Below are positions 1-9,800 of a stretch of 64,000 nucleotides of DNA, piece by piece. Within the stretch, counting starts at the first letter, position 1. Each line of letters begins with the position of its first letter. The notes under the pieces were generated by a model. It was not told the DNA's origin. It was given only the letters and a program-made list of their open reading frames with translations, and made no database searches. Both the position numbers and the translations under genes were made by a program. The DNA lies in NCBI GenBank assembly GCA_001247695.2, contig LGRX02024819.1, forward strand, positions 1 to 64,000, written 5' to 3'. Source of the DNA: Cymbomonas tetramitiformis. Its lineage: Eukaryota > Chlorophyta > Pyramimonadophyceae > Pyramimonadales > Pyramimonadaceae.

Positions 1-602
1 GCCACCTGAGCCCCTCTGCGACTTGCCCTGCCGGCGCACTGCTGCTGTGTCTTTGAAGCCGGCACACCCCCGCCAATCGAGCCACCCCTTCACCACCAAG
101 CCCACATCTCACAGCACCCCGCTGCCCCCTACACGCCCTAGAGCCTGGTCTCAAGAGAGCTTGCCCACCCACGCCACGGCCAGAATGTCCAAGAGCTGTC
201 TCAAGCAAGGGTCTGAGAATGATAATCTGGATTTCCAGATTATTATTATTCCAGATTATATTCCCAAACTTGCGCACCCACCACCGACTTGCGCATGTAG
301 CCCTCTACCCCCCGCACCAACTCCACATGACGGAAACCCTTGCTGTGATTGCCTTGCGAGGAAGCTGCAAACTTGAGCAATGCGCTCCACACTTGCCCTA
401 CAACGGTCATGCCGCACTGTTCCTACTTGGGGTCCCATCCCCACAGTTGCCTGTGTGTCCCAAGCCCTCCCGGTGGCCGATAGTTCACCACCCGGTCGCC
501 AGCTTCCCGACAGCTGCTCATCACTGCTAGTTCCGGCACGGCCAGGAACCTTGCCATGTGGGCACGGAAGCTGATGAGGCGCCGTATGATGCCGTGCAAC
601 CT

Positions 603-1257
603 GTTGTAAGTGGTCATCGCTGCCGGGATGCCCCCCCGGGCTCTGAGGGACCTGTTGTAAGTGGTCATCGCTGCCGGGATGGGCCACGGGCTCTGAGGGA
701 CCTGTTGCAGAGTGGTCATCGCTGCCGGGATGGGCCCCCGGGCTACGGGGACACATTGTAAAGAGTGGCCATCGCTGCCAGGATGGGCCCCGGGCTACGA
801 GGGACCTGGTGTAAGTGGTCATCGCTGCCCGGGATGGGCCCAGGCTCCCCGAGGGACTGGTGTAAGTAGTCATCGCTGCCAGGATGGGCCCCGGGCTACG
901 GGACCTGTTGTAAGTGGTCATCGCTGCCAGGATGGGCCCCCGGGCTCCTGAGGACTGGTGTAAGTGGTCATCAGCTTGCCGGGATGGCCCCCGGGCTCCT
1001 GAGGGGACTGTTGTAAGTGATCATCGCTGCCGGGATGGGCCCCAGACTCTGAGGGACTGGTGTAAGTGGTCATCGCTGCCGGGATGGGCCCCGGGCTCAC
1101 GAGGACTGTTGTAAGTGGCCATCGCTGCCGGGATGGGCCCCGGGCCTCCCGAGGGACCTGGTGTAAGTGGTCATCGCTGCCGGGATGGGCCCCCGGGCTC
1201 GAGGACTGGTGTAAGTGGTCATCGCTGCCGGGATGGGCCCCCGGGCTCTGATGAGGG
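603..1257. repeat. 50-bp GC-rich minisatellite, about 13 units
   Basis: A core reading CATCGCTGCCGGGATGGGCC recurs about every 50 bp from 615 to about 1220, with small indels between units. Most units carry GTAAGT just upstream of the core. Since 50 is not a multiple of 3 the repeat is open in several frames, which explains the long repetitive open frames on both strands. I do not regard those as genes. The first 602 bases are C-rich and show no gene. Confidence 0.9.
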
Positions 1258-2090
1258 GCCCGGCATGATTGTGTCGGCTCCACCCGCGAGCCTCCCCACA
1301 TCTCCCCCGTCACTCCCACCAATTCCCTCCATGCCATCAACCCCCTCAAGAAGGCCGGCCACCCGCCTGCTCGCCCCCATCAAGGTGGCCACCCCTCCCT
1401 CAGCCAAGGCCATTGCTTGCTCCGGCGAGGCCCCACTCTGCTCCTGAGTCCAGACCCCACCCTCCAGGCCCGGCGACGAATAGAAAGGTCACCCCACTCA
1501 TTCAAGATATCCTCGACACTTGACGCCGCCTGGCTGAGCCCGCCTGTGCACGCACGCGCCCCCCCAGATCACGCCTCGGCGGTGACCCTTCTTGGACCCC
1601 CCACAGTGCTCCGCCTCCCGTCGCACATCCTCCATGCTCTCCAAAAGCCTCGATGTCATCGCGCCTGCCTCGCATGCCCCATCACCGGAGGCCTGCCCAG
1701 ACTGCTCACGCTGCGCCCGGGATTCCCTCAGATTCCTGCGTCCCACCACCAGATCCATCCTGCGTGGCATAGTCGGTCTCCTCGAACACGTCCTCCCATG
1801 CTCTGTCCAACAGCGCCAACCTCTCCACCCCTTCCCGTCGATCCGCCTCCCCCCAATCCAGGTCCGGGCCCATGCCACCTCTCACACGCCCTCCGCCAGC
1901 CCAGCGCCACCCACTTCCGGCCGGACACTGCCCCACAGCCCGCCCGATGATCAACCCTGCGACCCCTCGTGCAAGTGCGGAAGAAAGCAGCCGGACCCAC
2001 TTCTCCTTCCAGCCCACAGCCCCGCCATGTGCCGCCTCTTCGTCCTCGTCCTCGTCTCTGTTGCCGTCCACCTGATGGGATGATGGGATT
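1258..2090. other. C-rich low-complexity stretch, no supported gene
   Basis: This stretch is very C-rich on the plus strand and opens long frames on both strands. The predicted peptides are Pro/Ser/Arg-rich on plus and Gly/Arg/Glu-rich on minus. The minus strand between about 1550 and 2070 has somewhat protein-like segments in two frames and could be a decayed exon. No domain is recognisable. Confidence 0.4.
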
Positions 2091-2094
2091 AACG

Positions 2095-2400
2095 GGGATG
2101 GCCACTGGAGTGCTTTGTGGAATGGGATGTGACTGTCCCTGTGGTACCCTTCTGACGGGTACTGCCTCTTTGAGAGCGTTGGGGATTCGTCTACGGCTCG
2201 CTCTTTCTCTGTCCAGTGCCTTGGGGCTTTTTCACCTGCCGGGGGACTAGTGATAAACGGCCACGTTGTGGGGTACTGGCATCTCGTTGTTAACGGGGAC
2301 GGCCACTGGAGTGCTTTGGATGATGGGATGATTGTGGCTGTCCCTGTGGTTCCTTTCTGGCGGGTAGTGCCTGTTTCAGAGAGTCGCTCGGGCCTTTGGG
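2095..2400. repeat. Dispersed repeat, two diverged copies in tandem
   Basis: Two copies, roughly 2095-2248 and 2275-2400, share segments such as GGCCACTGGAGTGCTTTG and CTGTCCCTGTGG. The first also has GGGGATTCGTCTACGGCTCG. A third diverged copy lies at about 4340-4590. Function and family are unknown. Confidence 0.65.
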
Positions 2401-2509
2401 GGGATTACCATCGGGCAGATACGAATGTGACTTTCACCGCGTCGAAATCACATTCAAATCCGACGAGGGCAGTTCTTGTGAGGTCTGAACTCCAGCTCGA
2501 ATTTAGTGC

Positions 2510-4080
2510 CACATAGATAACACGTCATGCAAGACTCAGGGAATATTTCGATATTCACTAGACGCAAAACTAACGCGACTCTGGTGAGAAAAACTGCCTT
2601 GTCACTCTACTGAACCGATAAAGAACTGTTGTATAATTTCGAACCAATAATCTGGCCGTGATGCGGGGAATCAAAATATATAAAGATGCCGTAAATATGT
2701 GGTCATGAAAATTGCGTCCCATCCTAATGATATGACGTGGCGGTCACAGTGACACGGTCGGTGGCTTGTCGCCTCATCGCTCATCCACATGTCGTCATCT
2801 GAGACCATCACGCGTCAGCGTCAATGCGAATGGGGAAAGCGAAGCGTGAACGGGGAATTGCAGCGGTCAGGTAAGGAATCTGATCATTGATATTTGTTAA
2901 ATATATGGTTTTAACTTAAGGCGGAACGCGTTCTCTCCCGCAGTGTGCCCCTATCCAGCGAAGTAAAGATCTCTTAGATTGTATATAAGTCTAAGTAACC
3001 TTTTGCTATAAAATATTATCACATATTCCTACTTAATATATGGGTACCCGTTTCGTGAAGGATGATCAACTATAGCGCAACTATTGCGGGTTTCAAAATC
3101 CTGAAATTCCGCCCGCTATACCCAAATGAACGCGTCAGCCCCCAGCGAGATGTGGGGTTGATCGTTCAGTCTGTGCAATTTATTTAGGGAAGACAACACA
3201 CATGAAATACTATTTTTGCCAACGCTTCCCTCATCCGCTGCGCATGCTCGCTTACAAGCGAGCGCGCGGATGAGGGAAGAAACCCTAGCGGAAACGTGGA
3301 CACGGTTCAAATCCGTGTTCCTGCTCGACGTGACAGTGCACTTTCAGATGCTCAGAATTGGTTATAGCATATATTTGTATGCTATGCAGTATGCGTCCCT
3401 ACTGGTCGTCGGTCGAGATGGCTGGCTCAAATGACGCCCATTACCCCCCCTCACAATCACCGTCCAGAATCCTGATTGCTTGACGGTGGGATGTTGCTTG
3501 CGCAAAAAATATGCTGTTCCTAACACTTATTAGAATGCGTATGCAAAGTTATGTTGTGTTTGGTATCGGTGAGTATACCGAAAACAACATGGGCTGAACA
3601 CTAACTTGCGGGCAATGTCCAGAGCTTCAGACGTTATGTAGGCTCGTGTTTGCATCTGTTTGTCTCTCGCTATCTTACTTGACCCCATTTTTTTGTATAA
3701 ATGTCATTCCATACCAAATGCAGCTTACGCTACCCGAGATTTTTGGGCTTTCACTTTATTAATGTACGCAGGATTGAACTAGACATTATAATATTTTTGG
3801 TTGACGGTTGAGATGGATCAATTTAGATAGCTTTAGACTGATAGATAGAAACAGCAGTTTATTGCGCCACATCGATAGACATGTCGGACGTCTGATATTT
3901 AGGACCTCTACTCGCCAGCAATAGTAGGAATGGAATATGGATACGGAAGGAATATTTTGCTTCGGGTACCTCATACTTAATATCTAGAGTTTTTAGACCA
4001 GCAATTTCAGCCGTGTAGGCACGAGGGTGTAGGCCGTTGCGATGGTAATATAAAGAATATCCTCTGAACATGTCGTTCCG
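2510..4080. other. Intergenic DNA without a recognisable gene
   Basis: This is AT-rich unique-looking sequence with only short open frames and none that resembles a protein family. The one structured part is the hairpin with an adjacent box-B-like arm at 3225-3321, listed separately. Confidence 0.5.
3225..3321 (+). other. Long hairpin followed by tRNA-like T arm (RNA polymerase III box B)
   Basis: Arms at 3225-3238 (CTTCCCTCATCCGC) and 3266-3279 pair perfectly over 14 bp. A nested stem pairs 3246-3253 with 3256-3263. Downstream, 3301-3317 folds as a T arm (CACGG, TTCAAAT loop, CCGTG) and contains GGTTCAAATCC at 3304-3314, a perfect match to the box B consensus. A box-A-like TAGCGGAAACG lies at 3286-3296, too close for a normal tRNA. 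No acceptor stem could be paired, so this is not an intact tRNA. It could be a tRNA-derived SINE remnant or chance. Confidence 0.35.
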
Positions 4081-4089
4081 TGCGGTTTA

Positions 4090-4180
4090 TGTATAAACCC
4101 TCCTCAAAACGTGTGATCAATGCATGTATAAATCCTCCTCAAAACGTGTGATTGATGTATAAACCCTGTCCAAAACCGAA
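4090..4180. repeat. Short tandem repeat, three units
   Basis: Units beginning TGTATAAACCCTCCTC occur at 4090, 4125 and 4155, two of them continuing AAAACGTGTGAT. They lie about 0.9 kb left of the first viral gene. No function is assigned. Confidence 0.75.
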
Positions 4181-4339
4181 TATTCATCACACCAACGCCA
4201 TGTGGAAGGCAGTAGATTTGAGTCTGTCTACGTGGATCCTACACCACAGCAGCGCACCCAATTAAAAACCCCTTGCACACCATGTTGGCATGAATCGTAA
4301 ATCACATTCAAACCTGCCAGAGGGTAATCCGGTTGAGCA

Positions 4340-4590
4340 GGCCCAAGCGGGGATTCGTCTACGGCTCGCTCTTTGGGAGTGGCTTGGATTCGTCTGACGC
4401 TTGCTCCCTCTCCGTGTCCCGTGCTTTATCGTTATTACACGTGCCGGGGGACTTGTGTTCTTTGACCCAGATGTGGGGTTCTGGCACGTCGCTATGAATG
4501 GGGACAACCCCCGGGTGGAAGTGGGCTTTGGGAGGCGGTTGTCCCTGTGGTGCCATTCTGGTGGGCACTGCCTCTTGGAGAGCTCGTCTT
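4340..4590. repeat. Third copy of the dispersed repeat seen at 2.1-2.4 kb
   Basis: It shares GGGGATTCGTCTACGGCTCG, GCCGGGGGACT and TTGTCCCTGTGGTGCC with the copies near 2.1-2.4 kb. The following 4590-5052 shows no gene. A short AGATATATAGAG at about 5041-5052 could serve as a TATA element for the viral gene that starts at 5053. Confidence 0.55.
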
Positions 4591-5052
4591 CCTTTGCTGC
4601 AAGGAGAGGCGGAGTGTGGTGAAGTCCATGTTCTGTTTATCCCTTGATTTTTGTGGGGAGCACTTAGGTGCCCGCATGTTTTCATTTCTTGACATGGGGT
4701 GTCCATGCTGTGTGGTGTGACTGCATTCATGGCATGATCTTAGACCAACGGGTCCCATCCATCGACCGTGAGCCACTGGGGGACATGCCAGCAGGGTCCG
4801 CTTACTCCATAACCCAGGGACCAACTATTGTTGGGCGATGATCGGTCACATCGTATCATCTTTCCATGCTGCTTTGCGTGCATCTGGGTTGGGAATGTGT
4901 ATGAGTTGGTGGTGTCTTGTCACGGCCCTGTCCTGCTCTTGATTTGCTTCTCACATCCACTGGGATGGCTGGCTTTTGTCGACTGATCTCATACCATTCA
5001 GTGTGTCACCGTGTTGAATGCATGTGCGCTAAGTGCAACAGATATATAGAGG

Positions 5053-7980
5053 TTGATGATCGATGGTACCGATGATTTGTGGCCATTCTTTCAGTGTCGA
5101 CATGGTGCTCAAGCTTATGTAATTTCAACCTTGAAAGAAGATGAAATTCTCATTAAGTCGCTTACCAAAAAGATGGGACAAATGTGGTCCAAAATTCACA
5201 AAAACAATATGGCAAAAATATTGACCAAACAATATGGTATCTACGAAGTAATCCAACCCGGTGTCAAACGAAAAATCTTTTTTGATATTGATGGAAGATC
5301 TGAAATCGATTTAGAAACACTCAAAGAAATAATATTGACCAAATTTCCAAATGCCAACTTTCAAATTAGTGGGAATACATCGCCAAAAAATGGTGAACCA
5401 TATTGGTCTTATCACATTACTCTTTCTAATTATAACTTTAAGAATCTTAATGCTATGGCTCCCTTGAAAACATGGGTAAAAAAGTATAAAAATGACTTTG
5501 GTATGGATGATATATATACCACAAATCGTCCCTTCAAATGTGTTAATCAAAGCAAGCCTCATGAATTGCGAACTCAAGATATCATTGAAGGAAGTCAATC
5601 GGTCACCAAGCATTGTGTATTGATGGATTTCGATGAAGACTCAATTGATGCCGCTACTTTAGATTGGGAATTTGAGGATGTAGAACTTGATGAAAAGACT
5701 CATCAAAAAATTGACTTAAGTTCCATCACACCATGTGACTATGTGCCCCCATCCAATTTTAATTGGAATACGACAAGTTACAAACAAATATTAGGCATGA
5801 TACCCAACAAACCAAGAGGTGACCCTAGTAGCTTTCAACACAATGTAACTTGGCTGATTATGTTATGGTCATACCATAGCAACATTAATTTGAAGGACTT
5901 TTTAAAGTGGGCCGCTCAAAAAGACGACAATAAAGAAAGGCTTAAAAAGTATGAGGTATTTTGGCATAGGGCGAAAGACAAATTTTCTCCGGGCGACAAC
6001 TTTATCAAGAACCTCTTGCTCAGATTTTATCCCAACCTACGATTTGATGATTGTAAGCAAAGTAAAAAGTTTCTTAAGGGTTGCGACGTCCCAATCGACA
6101 TTTTTATGAGTGATAGATGGGTGAAGCCGATTGAAATACATAATGCATTTGGACATGCATCCATGGTGTTCTTGACGGCATTCATGAGCGGGAACAAGAC
6201 CGGATCTACTATTGATTATCTTCACAAGTATGAAAAGGCTAGTAGCATTATATGGTTCAGCCCAAGGATATCTTATGCACAAAATGTAGCGACAAGATTG
6301 CAATCGTTGCGGTTCAAAAATTATAAGAGCTTTGATCGGAACAAACAAGAATTAATTCCGGCAGCACATAGAATTATAATGTCTCTGGAATCACAATGGA
6401 AAACAGAAAATTGTTTAAGCTTGTTTGCCGGTTTATGCGAAGATGAAATTGAAACTCGTAATAGTTATGACATTGTTATCTTGGATGAGATTGAGACTTA
6501 CAAAAGTATTTTCATGAACCACACGACACATGGGGAGCACTTACCCGCCAATTGGGATTGCTTTATGCACATTGTAAAATCTGCAAAGAAAATCATCTTT
6601 ATGGATGCTTTTCCCCATCAAGACACCATTACATGGTTCAAGAAGGTTAGAAATTTAGATCGCCCTTTAATTACACTTGGCCACAACCTACCACCCGCTC
6701 CACAACAATTAATCAATTACGAAAACAAAAAATTTTGGGAAGCATCGTTGATTGATGCTTTGAACAATGGGGAAAACATATATTTGTTTTATCCTTTCAA
6801 AACCGATTTCAAAAAAGGCAAGAGTGTTTGGTGCTATGGCATGGACACATTCAAAGATATGATTATAGCAAACACCGATCTCACTCAAGATGACATAATT
6901 TGTTATCATGGGATGAGCGATGATGAAACGAAATCAACCTTATCTAATGTTGACGAGGTGTGGGCCTCTAAACGACTTGTGATTTCCAATGTTGCTATTA
7001 CGGTGGGAGTCAATTTTGATACCGGACCAAACAATCCACCGCACTTTCATAAACGATATGCATTTTTGGACCCTGCCATGGTGTCATACCGGGACTTCTT
7101 TCAAAATCTGTTTAGGGTGAGACAATATCATACAAATGAGCTTCACCTATACAAATCAAGTGCAACCATGAAGCAAATCAGGTTTAGACTAAAAGGGTTT
7201 TGTCTTCCATATAATGCACCTGAATGTGAGTTGCATCAAAAATTGGCAAACCAACAAGAGTGTGAGTATTGGGCAAGAGACGAACGAGTATATCATTGGT
7301 ATCTCCGGAAATGTGGCTTTATTAGTAGCGAACTCTCTCAAATTAGTAGGGAAATGGTGTGGGCCAAATTGAATGAAAATGAGACGGCTCCTTACTTTGA
7401 GTACAATAATATTGAAGATAAAGAAATTTTAGAGATTTACGAAGATCTGAATCCAAAAGTTTGGAGCAATGAAGCGACCATGGAAGATAAACTATGCATT
7501 GCCAAATATAATTTCAAAAATCTATTCTTAGAGTCTATACCTCAACGTTACCTCCGAGATTTGTGGAATCGAAAACTTGTAAACTTTGTTCACAGATTTA
7601 TACAATTCTTAAACGATCCAAACCACATCTTGTGGACTCTATTTGAGCAAAACGGTGCCAAAGAAACATTGATGCTGCCCAACAACCCGACTTGGGATGT
7701 AGACATTAACACATTGAAAGAATCGTTCAAGATAAATTTTGATGGAACTAAGATGACCCCATATACAATTGGCAAGGCTCTTGATGCATTTTTTGAAATC
7801 GATTGTTATGGTGCTCAACGAGATAAAAAAGGGAAGATAATAACGATTAAGCTGCCCGGTTCCAATAAAAAGTCTTACAATTATATTCATTCAAAGAAGT
7901 GGGAGCACTTTGTTCCAGCCCTCCAAGACTTCTTAATCATCAGCCCCATCTACAAAGGAAATGCATTTGAAATTGAGTAA
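5053..7980 (+). CDS. Archaeo-eukaryotic primase fused to superfamily 2 origin-binding-type helicase
   Basis: The product is a 975-residue replication protein expected to synthesise primers and unwind viral DNA. The N-terminal part shows primase motifs: FFDID at about 76-80 (metal-binding Asp pair), SYHITL at 119-124 (catalytic His) and a third basic motif near NRPFKCVNQ at 158-166. The C-terminal half resembles helicases of the herpesvirus UL9/origin-binding class. It has FSPRISYAQN (motif Ia, 402-411), VILDEIET (Walker B, 475-482), an ISNVAITVGVNF motif V and a motif VI-like FRVRQ. The Walker A position reads MSGNKTGST (378-386) instead of the canonical GxGKT/S, so ATPase competence is uncertain. 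Its last 48 bases overlap the convergent methyltransferase gene. The ATG at 5053 is the first in a long open frame. Confidence 0.75.
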   Translation: MMIDGTDDLWPFFQCRHGAQAYVISTLKEDEILIKSLTKKMGQMWSKIHKNNMAKILTKQYGIYEVIQPGVKRKIFFDIDGRSEIDLETLKEIILTKFPNANFQISGNTSPKNGEPYWSYHITLSNYNFKNLNAMAPLKTWVKKYKNDFGMDDIYTTNRPFKCVNQSKPHELRTQDIIEGSQSVTKHCVLMDFDEDSIDAATLDWEFEDVELDEKTHQKIDLSSITPCDYVPPSNFNWNTTSYKQILGMIPNKPRGDPSSFQHNVTWLIMLWSYHSNINLKDFLKWAAQKDDNKERLKKYEVFWHRAKDKFSPGDNFIKNLLLRFYPNLRFDDCKQSKKFLKGCDVPIDIFMSDRWVKPIEIHNAFGHASMVFLTAFMSGNKTGSTIDYLHKYEKASSIIWFSPRISYAQNVATRLQSLRFKNYKSFDRNKQELIPAAHRIIMSLESQWKTENCLSLFAGLCEDEIETRNSYDIVILDEIETYKSIFMNHTTHGEHLPANWDCFMHIVKSAKKIIFMDAFPHQDTITWFKKVRNLDRPLITLGHNLPPAPQQLINYENKKFWEASLIDALNNGENIYLFYPFKTDFKKGKSVWCYGMDTFKDMIIANTDLTQDDIICYHGMSDDETKSTLSNVDEVWASKRLVISNVAITVGVNFDTGPNNPPHFHKRYAFLDPAMVSYRDFFQNLFRVRQYHTNELHLYKSSATMKQIRFRLKGFCLPYNAPECELHQKLANQQECEYWARDERVYHWYLRKCGFISSELSQISREMVWAKLNENETAPYFEYNNIEDKEILEIYEDLNPKVWSNEATMEDKLCIAKYNFKNLFLESIPQRYLRDLWNRKLVNFVHRFIQFLNDPNHILWTLFEQNGAKETLMLPNNPTWDVDINTLKESFKINFDGTKMTPYTIGKALDAFFEIDCYGAQRDKKGKIITIKLPGSNKKSYNYIHSKKWEHFVPALQDFLIISPIYKGNAFEIE

Positions 7981-8592
7981 ATATATTAATAGACTTTTAG
8001 GAATCGAGTGTAGTGTAGTAAGGGATTTCGAAGTTCCCACATCGGAACGTGAGCTTTGAGCTCGCTGTGCTTGGATAAGGTGTCTCCCATATGCCACCAT
8101 TGATGGACACGGGGTTATGTGTTTATTACACATTTTGAGTTTTAGCCCTTGTTTATTAGTCCAAATGTTTGTCGCTTTGCGATACATACATCCATACATA
8201 CAATAACAACATGTATGCATGTATATGTCTAGCGGTTTCATAAAATCTCGATGCTTTAATAGCCCTCCGTCTGAGGGATTTTCAATGTACCAATGACTTG
8301 CTTTGTAGTATTCAATAATCTCGATTGTTCTCTTGACTATTGCATCAGCCAATGCAAAGTTTCTGACCCCAATTCTTTTCGCTTTTGAATACTCGGTACA
8401 AGGAGGAGATGCCCATATGATATCGAAATGATTTGGCGGGTATAATGTATAATCCCATATCAGAATGTCAACGTTGTGAGTAGGATTAAACCTCGGGTGA
8501 ATATCAAGGGAGACGACTTCGCCATCTTTATGCAAGTCTTTGAATATTTTGCTCACTGAGCATGTTCCACTAAACAATTCTAATAGTCTCAT
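7933..8592 (-). CDS. DNA (cytosine-5) methyltransferase, viral type
   Basis: This 219-residue enzyme should transfer a methyl group from S-adenosylmethionine to cytosine C5 in DNA. MRLLELFSG at residues 1-9 is the AdoMet-binding motif I. ASPPCTEYS at 61-69 is motif IV with catalytic Cys65, and YIENPSDGG at 102-110 is the Glu-containing motif VI. The protein is short for the family, and the target-recognition region and late motifs are hard to see, so the C-terminus may be degenerate. It starts right beside the palindromic promoter-like element that begins near 8609 and ends inside the 3' end of the convergent primase-helicase gene. It may protect viral DNA or mark it for silencing; the sequence does not say which. 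Confidence 0.75.
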   Translation of the reverse strand: MRLLELFSGTCSVSKIFKDLHKDGEVVSLDIHPRFNPTHNVDILIWDYTLYPPNHFDIIWASPPCTEYSKAKRIGVRNFALADAIVKRTIEIIEYYKASHWYIENPSDGGLLKHRDFMKPLDIYMHTCCYCMYGCMYRKATNIWTNKQGLKLKMCNKHITPCPSMVAYGRHLIQAQRAQSSRSDVGTSKSLTTLHSIPKSLLIYLLNFKCISFVDGADD

Positions 8593-8608
8593 ACAATGAA
8601 GAATAAAA

Positions 8609-9752
8609 AAAGGTGGCAGATTAGGTCATATTCTCATTATCTTATATATAGTCTATAATTGGCTACTATCCGACAGTCCTTCCCCAAGGACTAAATTGAA
8701 AACTAGTCCTTGGGGAAGGACTAGCGCCGTCGATTTTTTGGGGACGACCTAGCCAATGCCAGTGGCCCTATGGCTCGGTTTGTGTCACCAATGTGACCTA
8801 AACTAAGTCCCTTAATGCCCCATTGGCCACGGGATGGCGCATGTTGTTGTCGGTGGACGCCCATGTGGCATGCACCCTACTATTTCCATGAAATCCATTC
8901 AAATCGCCAAGCTGATTTTAGTACCTGATTTTCATGATTTTTTTTGGGAGAGCTCTAGGTCCCAGATAGGTGCCGCAAGTGGTAATATTGCACAAGTATA
9001 GGCTATCCAATGATAGGTGGGCGTGGCGGTGAGTTGGGGTTATGCCATTGGTCGCTATATGGCTACTGCTTGGTGGTACTTGTCATATTTATATCAGCTG
9101 GAACTGCTTAAGTATGGGGCCACATTGCCCAAATTGCAGCTTTGCATGGCCCATATCATGTGGTCTATGGGACATATTACAAATAGTGAGCATAGTGATG
9201 CATAAATATGACTTCAAACTATACCTCGGTATTTTTGGGGGAATTTTCCAACCATTAGGGTGCGTGTTATTGATTATTTTGCTCGAATTTTGGGTCGAAA
9301 AATGTCATAATTCAGCATTTTCGTCTTAGTGGTGGTGTTTACCATGCGCTGAGAGCATAATATATCGTCATTATACGCCATTTACGGTTATGCACCTTTA
9401 CATTGGGTCATAAATTCGATGTGTGGTTGGTGGTACATCACCCCATATCCATCTAAGGGGCCATTAGGGGCCATGCCGCCACTAGTCCTTCCCCAAGGAC
9501 TAGCCAAATGAATTAAATTTAGAGCATGACATAGCCCTAAACCGCGGCTAGATTACGGGTACCCAAACTTTGAAATTCAAAATCCCACAAAGATAGGCAC
9601 TTAGGTTGTGTCCCAAAGGATTTTTTGAAGCATGGTGTTGGGTCTAAGGACCATTAATCCGGCCGTAATGTGCATTTCCGCCTAGTCCTTGGGGAAGGAC
9701 TAGTGGCCCGGATAGTAGCCATAATATGACCTAATGTGCCACCTTTTTTAAT
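8609..9752. promoter_or_regulatory. TATA-centred palindrome, split by a transposon
   Basis: The left arm with TATA core (AGGTGGCAGATTAGGTCATA, then TTATATATAGTC) occupies about 8609-8659. The matching right arm (AATATGACCTAATGTGCC) resumes at 9721-9752. Joined, they match the intact palindrome at 11376-11450. It lies directly upstream of the minus-strand methyltransferase start at 8592, so it is a plausible promoter. Confidence 0.6.
8660..9720. mobile_element. 1.06-kb MITE-like DNA transposon with palindromic subterminal repeats
   Basis: The ends are inverted repeats GGCTACTATCCG (left, 8661-8672) and its complement (right, 9709-9720). Flanking ATAAT at 8655-8659 and 9721-9725 is a 5-bp target duplication; the left end has one extra T. 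Inside each end lies AGTCCTTCCCCAAGGACT, itself a stem with a CCCC loop, in four copies near 8675, 8704, 9483 and 9683. Two small open frames (about 9017-9329) show no family and I do not call them genes. It is inserted in the centre of a viral promoter-like palindrome. Confidence 0.75.
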
Positions 9753-9800
9753 CCATTATGATAATGAAGAGAACAAGTACTATACCGGAGTCTATACTTA

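Noticed and set aside
256..1349. Long repetitive open frames on both strands over the minisatellite
   Set aside because: A 50-bp repeat without stops stays open in several frames; the peptides are only the repeat translated and frames on both strands are equally long.
3286..3321. Intact tRNA gene at the box B
   Set aside because: Box A and box B are only about 10 bp apart and no acceptor stem pairs with the 3' side.
9017..9329. Protein-coding gene inside the 1.06-kb inverted-repeat element
   Set aside because: Two overlapping short frames in different registers with no family similarity; the element looks non-autonomous.
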